Shown here piece by piece: positions 33,014 through 34,756 of a stretch of DNA of 34,756 nucleotides. The stretch is taken from NCBI GenBank assembly GCA_946186925.1, contig CAMHPA010000024.1, positions 1 through 34,756 on the forward strand. Direction: 5' to 3'. The translations under genes were made by a program, and so were the position numbers. Below the pieces are notes generated by a model that was not told the DNA's origin, did not search any database, and worked only from the letters and a program-made list of their open reading frames with translations. The DNA is from an uncultured Bacteroidota bacterium (lineage in GTDB: Bacteria; Bacteroidota; Bacteroidia; Bacteroidales; SZUA-534). Each line of letters opens with the position of its first letter. Within the stretch, counting starts at the first letter, position 1.

Positions 33014-33047
33014 CAAATATAGGGGTGTTAGCCTAAACCGCCACAAA
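33014..33047 (-). promoter_or_regulatory. Promoter of the CNNM/CBS gene
   Basis: The minus strand has TTTG at 33047-33044 and TATATTTG at 33021-33014, separated by 22 bases. This is close to the Bacteroides -33/-7 consensus (TTTG, about 19-21 bases, TAnnTTTG). It is the best two-box promoter in the window, 19 bases before the ATG. Confidence 0.6.
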
Positions 33048-33107
33048 TAGTTTGGATTTTTTTGTGTGCCGTGAGATTCGAATCGGCTATTGCATTTACT
33101 TTGCATT

Positions 33108-33560
33108 ATGGACAAACTCAATCTACCCGACTACTCGCAACTGATTCGCGTCAAACAGGCCGAGAATCAGATTTTCGACCCGCTGCGCCGCAAGTTTGTT
33201 GCGCTGACGCCCGAGGAGTGGGTGCGGCAGAATATTATCCAGCACCTTCTGACGCTGGGGTTCCCGTTGGGACTGATGGCCTCGGAGCACCCGATAACCT
33301 ACAACGGTCTGCAGAAACGCTGCGATGTGGTGATTTTCAACCGTCAGGCCAAGCCGAGCCTCATTGTTGAGTGCAAGGCACCGCAAGTGGCTATCAATCA
33401 GAAGGTTTTTGACCAGATTGCCACCTACAACCTGCGGCTCCGCGTCGGGCATTTGATTGTTACAAACGGCTTGAGCCATTTCTGCTGCAAAATGGCTGAT
33501 GGCGGCAAAGTGGAGTTTCTGCGCGATTTTCCGCTGCCTGCCGATGTGGTGGAGGTTTGA
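33108..33560 (+). CDS. Stand-alone HsdR-N-like (HSDR_N_2) protein
   Basis: A 150-residue protein from the ATG at 33108; a TTG 18 bases earlier also stays in frame but is less likely. LPDYS and TPEEWVRQN are followed by a PD-(D/E)XK-like core: D73 (RCDVVIF), E88 and K90 (LIVECKAP) and Q103 (FDQIATYN). This matches the type I restriction R-subunit N-terminal family, yet no helicase domain, HsdM or HsdS is present. The function is unknown, and its wide presence as a lone gene argues against classical restriction. It is flanked by the divergent CNNM/CBS gene and by repeat-rich spacer. Confidence 0.85.
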   Translation: MDKLNLPDYSQLIRVKQAENQIFDPLRRKFVALTPEEWVRQNIIQHLLTLGFPLGLMASEHPITYNGLQKRCDVVIFNRQAKPSLIVECKAPQVAINQKVFDQIATYNLRLRVGHLIVTNGLSHFCCKMADGGKVEFLRDFPLPADVVEV

Positions 33561-33743
33561 TTGATGCACGGTTTTTTATCTCTACCCAAACGAACCCGAA
33601 TTTATCCTAAAAAGTAGTGGTGTCGCTTCGCGAGAAATTGTTAGAAAATTTGTTTTAAAAATCGAACAAAATTCACAAATAATTGATTTTGAATAATTTT
33701 CCTATAAATTTTTTAATAATTTCTGCCCGTTAGGGCATGCAAC

Positions 33744-33777
33744 AAAAAAAATAGGGGCGAATTGTTATTCGCCCCTA
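33744..33777 (-). terminator. Strong terminator of the Big_3 repeat gene
   Basis: On the minus strand TAGGGGCGAA pairs perfectly with TTCGCCCCTA (10 bp) around a 6-base loop and is followed by eight T. It lies about 80 bases after the gene's stop. The TAGGGGCGAA palindrome type is also known to me as a dispersed element in many genomes. Confidence 0.85.
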
Positions 33778-33788
33778 CGTTTTTATCT

Positions 33789-33816
33789 CTAACCGATTTT
33801 ATCCGATTTAATCAGA
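33789..33816 (-). repeat. Solo CCGATT-family repeat
   Basis: It matches the left repeat of the GxxExxY module at 26 of 28 positions. It has the same orientation relative to the gene just ended but no GxxExxY gene beside it. It could be a remnant, a solo element or a separate post-stop repeat. Confidence 0.8.
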
Positions 33817-33857
33817 TCAATATTAATCGTTTATCATTAATCATTTAACGTTCACCG

Positions 33858-34756
33858 TTAATCATTAATCATCACGCGTTTGGCGGTGGTGCCTGTTTTG
33901 ACGATGTAAACGCCTGTCATACCGATTTGAATTTCGGTGCGGTCGGCATTGGCAGCCACGCGGCTAATCATGCGGCCCATTGAATCGAAGACTAAGATGT
34001 CAGCTGTGGCGTTCTCAACCACGATGGTGTTGCCGTAGGCGTAGATGTTCACGGCAGCGGCCTCATCTTCGCTGATTGCGGTGTCGTCAGCCTTAACAGT
34101 AACCTCGAAGGTTGCGGTAAGTGTTACGCCGTCAACGGTGTAGCTGACAGTGAGTTTCTGCTCGCCAACCTTGTCGGCATCGAAACCGCTGACCATATCG
34201 GCCTTAAGCTCAACTTCGGCAGTGGTGTTGTCGCTGAAGGTGACGGTGATTTTGCCGCCAGTCACATCCAGAGTCTCGCCCTGCTTGTATTCAACTTTGG
34301 CAGGTTTTGCGCTAACTGCAATCGACTTGGCCACAACCTCGATAACCGCAGCCTCTTTCACCTCAACATCGAATGTGGTGGTGTAAACCACGCCGTCGAT
34401 TTCGAATGAAACCGTAACGGTCTGAACGCCAACGCTGTCGGGGTTGAAACCGCTCACCATTTCAGGAGTGATGACAACCTCGGCGGTTGTGCTGTCGCTG
34501 GTGGCGATGACGATTTTGCCGCCATCGAGTTTCAGGCTGTCGCCAACGGTGTACTCAATTTGGCTGATAACGACCTCAGCGTCAATGGGTTTGGCAATAT
34601 CTTTCACCTCAACATCGAACGTTGTTGTGTAAGCCACGCCGTCAATCTCAAAGGCAACCGTAACGGTCTGAACGCCAGCACTGTCTGGGTTGAAGCCGCT
34701 AACCATTTCAGGAGTGATGACAACCTCGGCGGTTGTGCTGTCGCTGGTGGCGATGA
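33858..34756 (-). CDS. Secreted Big_3-repeat protein with T9SS-like tail (5' end beyond the window)
   Basis: The frame is open to the right edge; about 299 C-terminal residues are visible. They contain at least three Ig-like repeats of 82-88 residues with the Big_3 pattern (YTVGDSLKLDGGKIVIATSD, then MVSGFNPDSVGVQTVTVSFE and YTTTFDVEVK). A C-terminal domain of about 70 residues follows (NIYAYGNTIVVENA, DILVFDSMGRMI, TGVYIVKTG), resembling T9SS type A-like sorting tails of Bacteroidales. The protein is likely exported by T9SS and attached to or released from the surface. The functional N-terminal domain is outside the window. A strong terminator follows. Confidence 0.85.
   Translation of the reverse strand, partial: IATSDSTTAEVVITPEMVSGFNPDSAGVQTVTVAFEIDGVAYTTTFDVEVKDIAKPIDAEVVISQIEYTVGDSLKLDGGKIVIATSDSTTAEVVITPEMVSGFNPDSVGVQTVTVSFEIDGVVYTTTFDVEVKEAAVIEVVAKSIAVSAKPAKVEYKQGETLDVTGGKITVTFSDNTTAEVELKADMVSGFDADKVGEQKLTVSYTVDGVTLTATFEVTVKADDTAISEDEAAAVNIYAYGNTIVVENATADILVFDSMGRMISRVAANADRTEIQIGMTGVYIVKTGTTAKRVMIND
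34227..34756 (-). repeat. Near-identical Big_3 coding repeats
   Basis: The stretch GCTGTCGCTGGTGGCGATGA (plus strand) starts at 34491 and recurs at 34737, 246 bp (82 codons) apart, with long near-identical flanks. A diverged third copy begins near 34227. DNA-level identity suggests recent duplication. Confidence 0.8.

Larger units (their letters stand above)
33561..33857. other. Convergent spacer with terminator and repeats
   Basis: Between convergent stops lie a small TGCCC/GGGCA hairpin (33724-33737), a strong hairpin-terminator (33744-33777), the solo CCGATT repeat (33789-33816) and ATGATTA phrase repeats next to the right-edge gene (about 33820-33857). GTCGCTTCGCGAGAAA near 33622 recalls the GCTTCGCTGTT core of other spacers. 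Confidence 0.6.

Noticed and set aside
33108-33560. A type I restriction-modification system
   Set aside because: Only an HsdR N-terminal-like domain is present. No helicase, methylase or specificity subunit lies in the neighbourhood.
1-34756. CRISPR array, because of several regularly spaced repeats
   Set aside because: The 123-bp, 246-bp and 414-bp repeats are in-frame protein repeats. The spacer repeats are short degenerate phrases without unique spacers of constant length, and no cas gene is present.

Overview
The window is chromosomal DNA from a member of the Bacteroidota, most likely order Bacteroidales. Four things point there: a type IX secretion (T9SS) plug-family protein (7725-8981), a repeat protein ending in a T9SS-like sorting domain (33858 to the right edge), several promoters with the Bacteroides-type -7 box TAnnTTTG, and weak or absent Shine-Dalgarno sequences. 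No rRNA, tRNA, CRISPR array, phage structural gene or transposase was seen.

Left edge (1-4052): a very large secreted protein runs off the window on the minus strand. It has a signal peptide, an N-terminal beta domain, collagen-like Gly-X-Y cassettes alternating with four modules that resemble CBM5/12 chitin-binding domains, then a tandem array of 41-residue repeats. A 913-base AT-rich spacer with an 8-base G run separates it from priA.

4053-11864: priA; a secreted beta-propeller protein; the T9SS plug-family protein; a small basic protein whose 3' end doubles as an intrinsic terminator; a LiaF-like membrane protein with a membrane-bound LytTR regulator; and an O-methyltransferase.

12072-15560 (minus strand): an envelope and isoprenoid cluster of M23 endopeptidase, dxr and rseP. 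15737-20830 (minus): two paralogous transmembrane sensors (Cache-HAMP-GAF-coiled coil-PAS). Neither has a kinase domain; the longer ends in a degenerate Hpt-like domain with lysine in place of the phospho-accepting histidine. 21133-23112 (plus): ychF and a TatD-family nuclease.

23128-29278 (minus): a surface-polysaccharide cluster, gmd -> GxxExxY gene -> fcl -> ugd -> UDP-glucuronate 4-epimerase -> GT4 glycosyltransferase. It would supply GDP-L-fucose, UDP-glucuronate and probably UDP-galacturonate. The AT-rich GxxExxY gene lies between gmd and fcl, bracketed by 28-bp inverted repeats. A third copy of that repeat lies alone near 33.8 kb.

29408-34756: a PpiD/SurA-like foldase and a CNNM/CBS (HlyC/CorC, GldE-like) membrane protein, a stand-alone HsdR-N-like PD-(D/E)XK protein, and the C-terminal part of a secreted Big_3-repeat protein followed by a strong terminator.

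The main feature not explained by genes is the spacer DNA. Most spacers directly after stop codons are made of degenerate short-phrase tandem repeats of a few families (TTGAAGGA, TTTAGAAT, GTTGAGAAA with AACAGCGAAGC, CGGATTAAAT). In every clear case they read in the sense direction of the gene just ended. The best candidates for something undescribed are these post-stop repeats, the inverted-repeat-bracketed GxxExxY module, and the sensor pair with its histidine-less Hpt domain.
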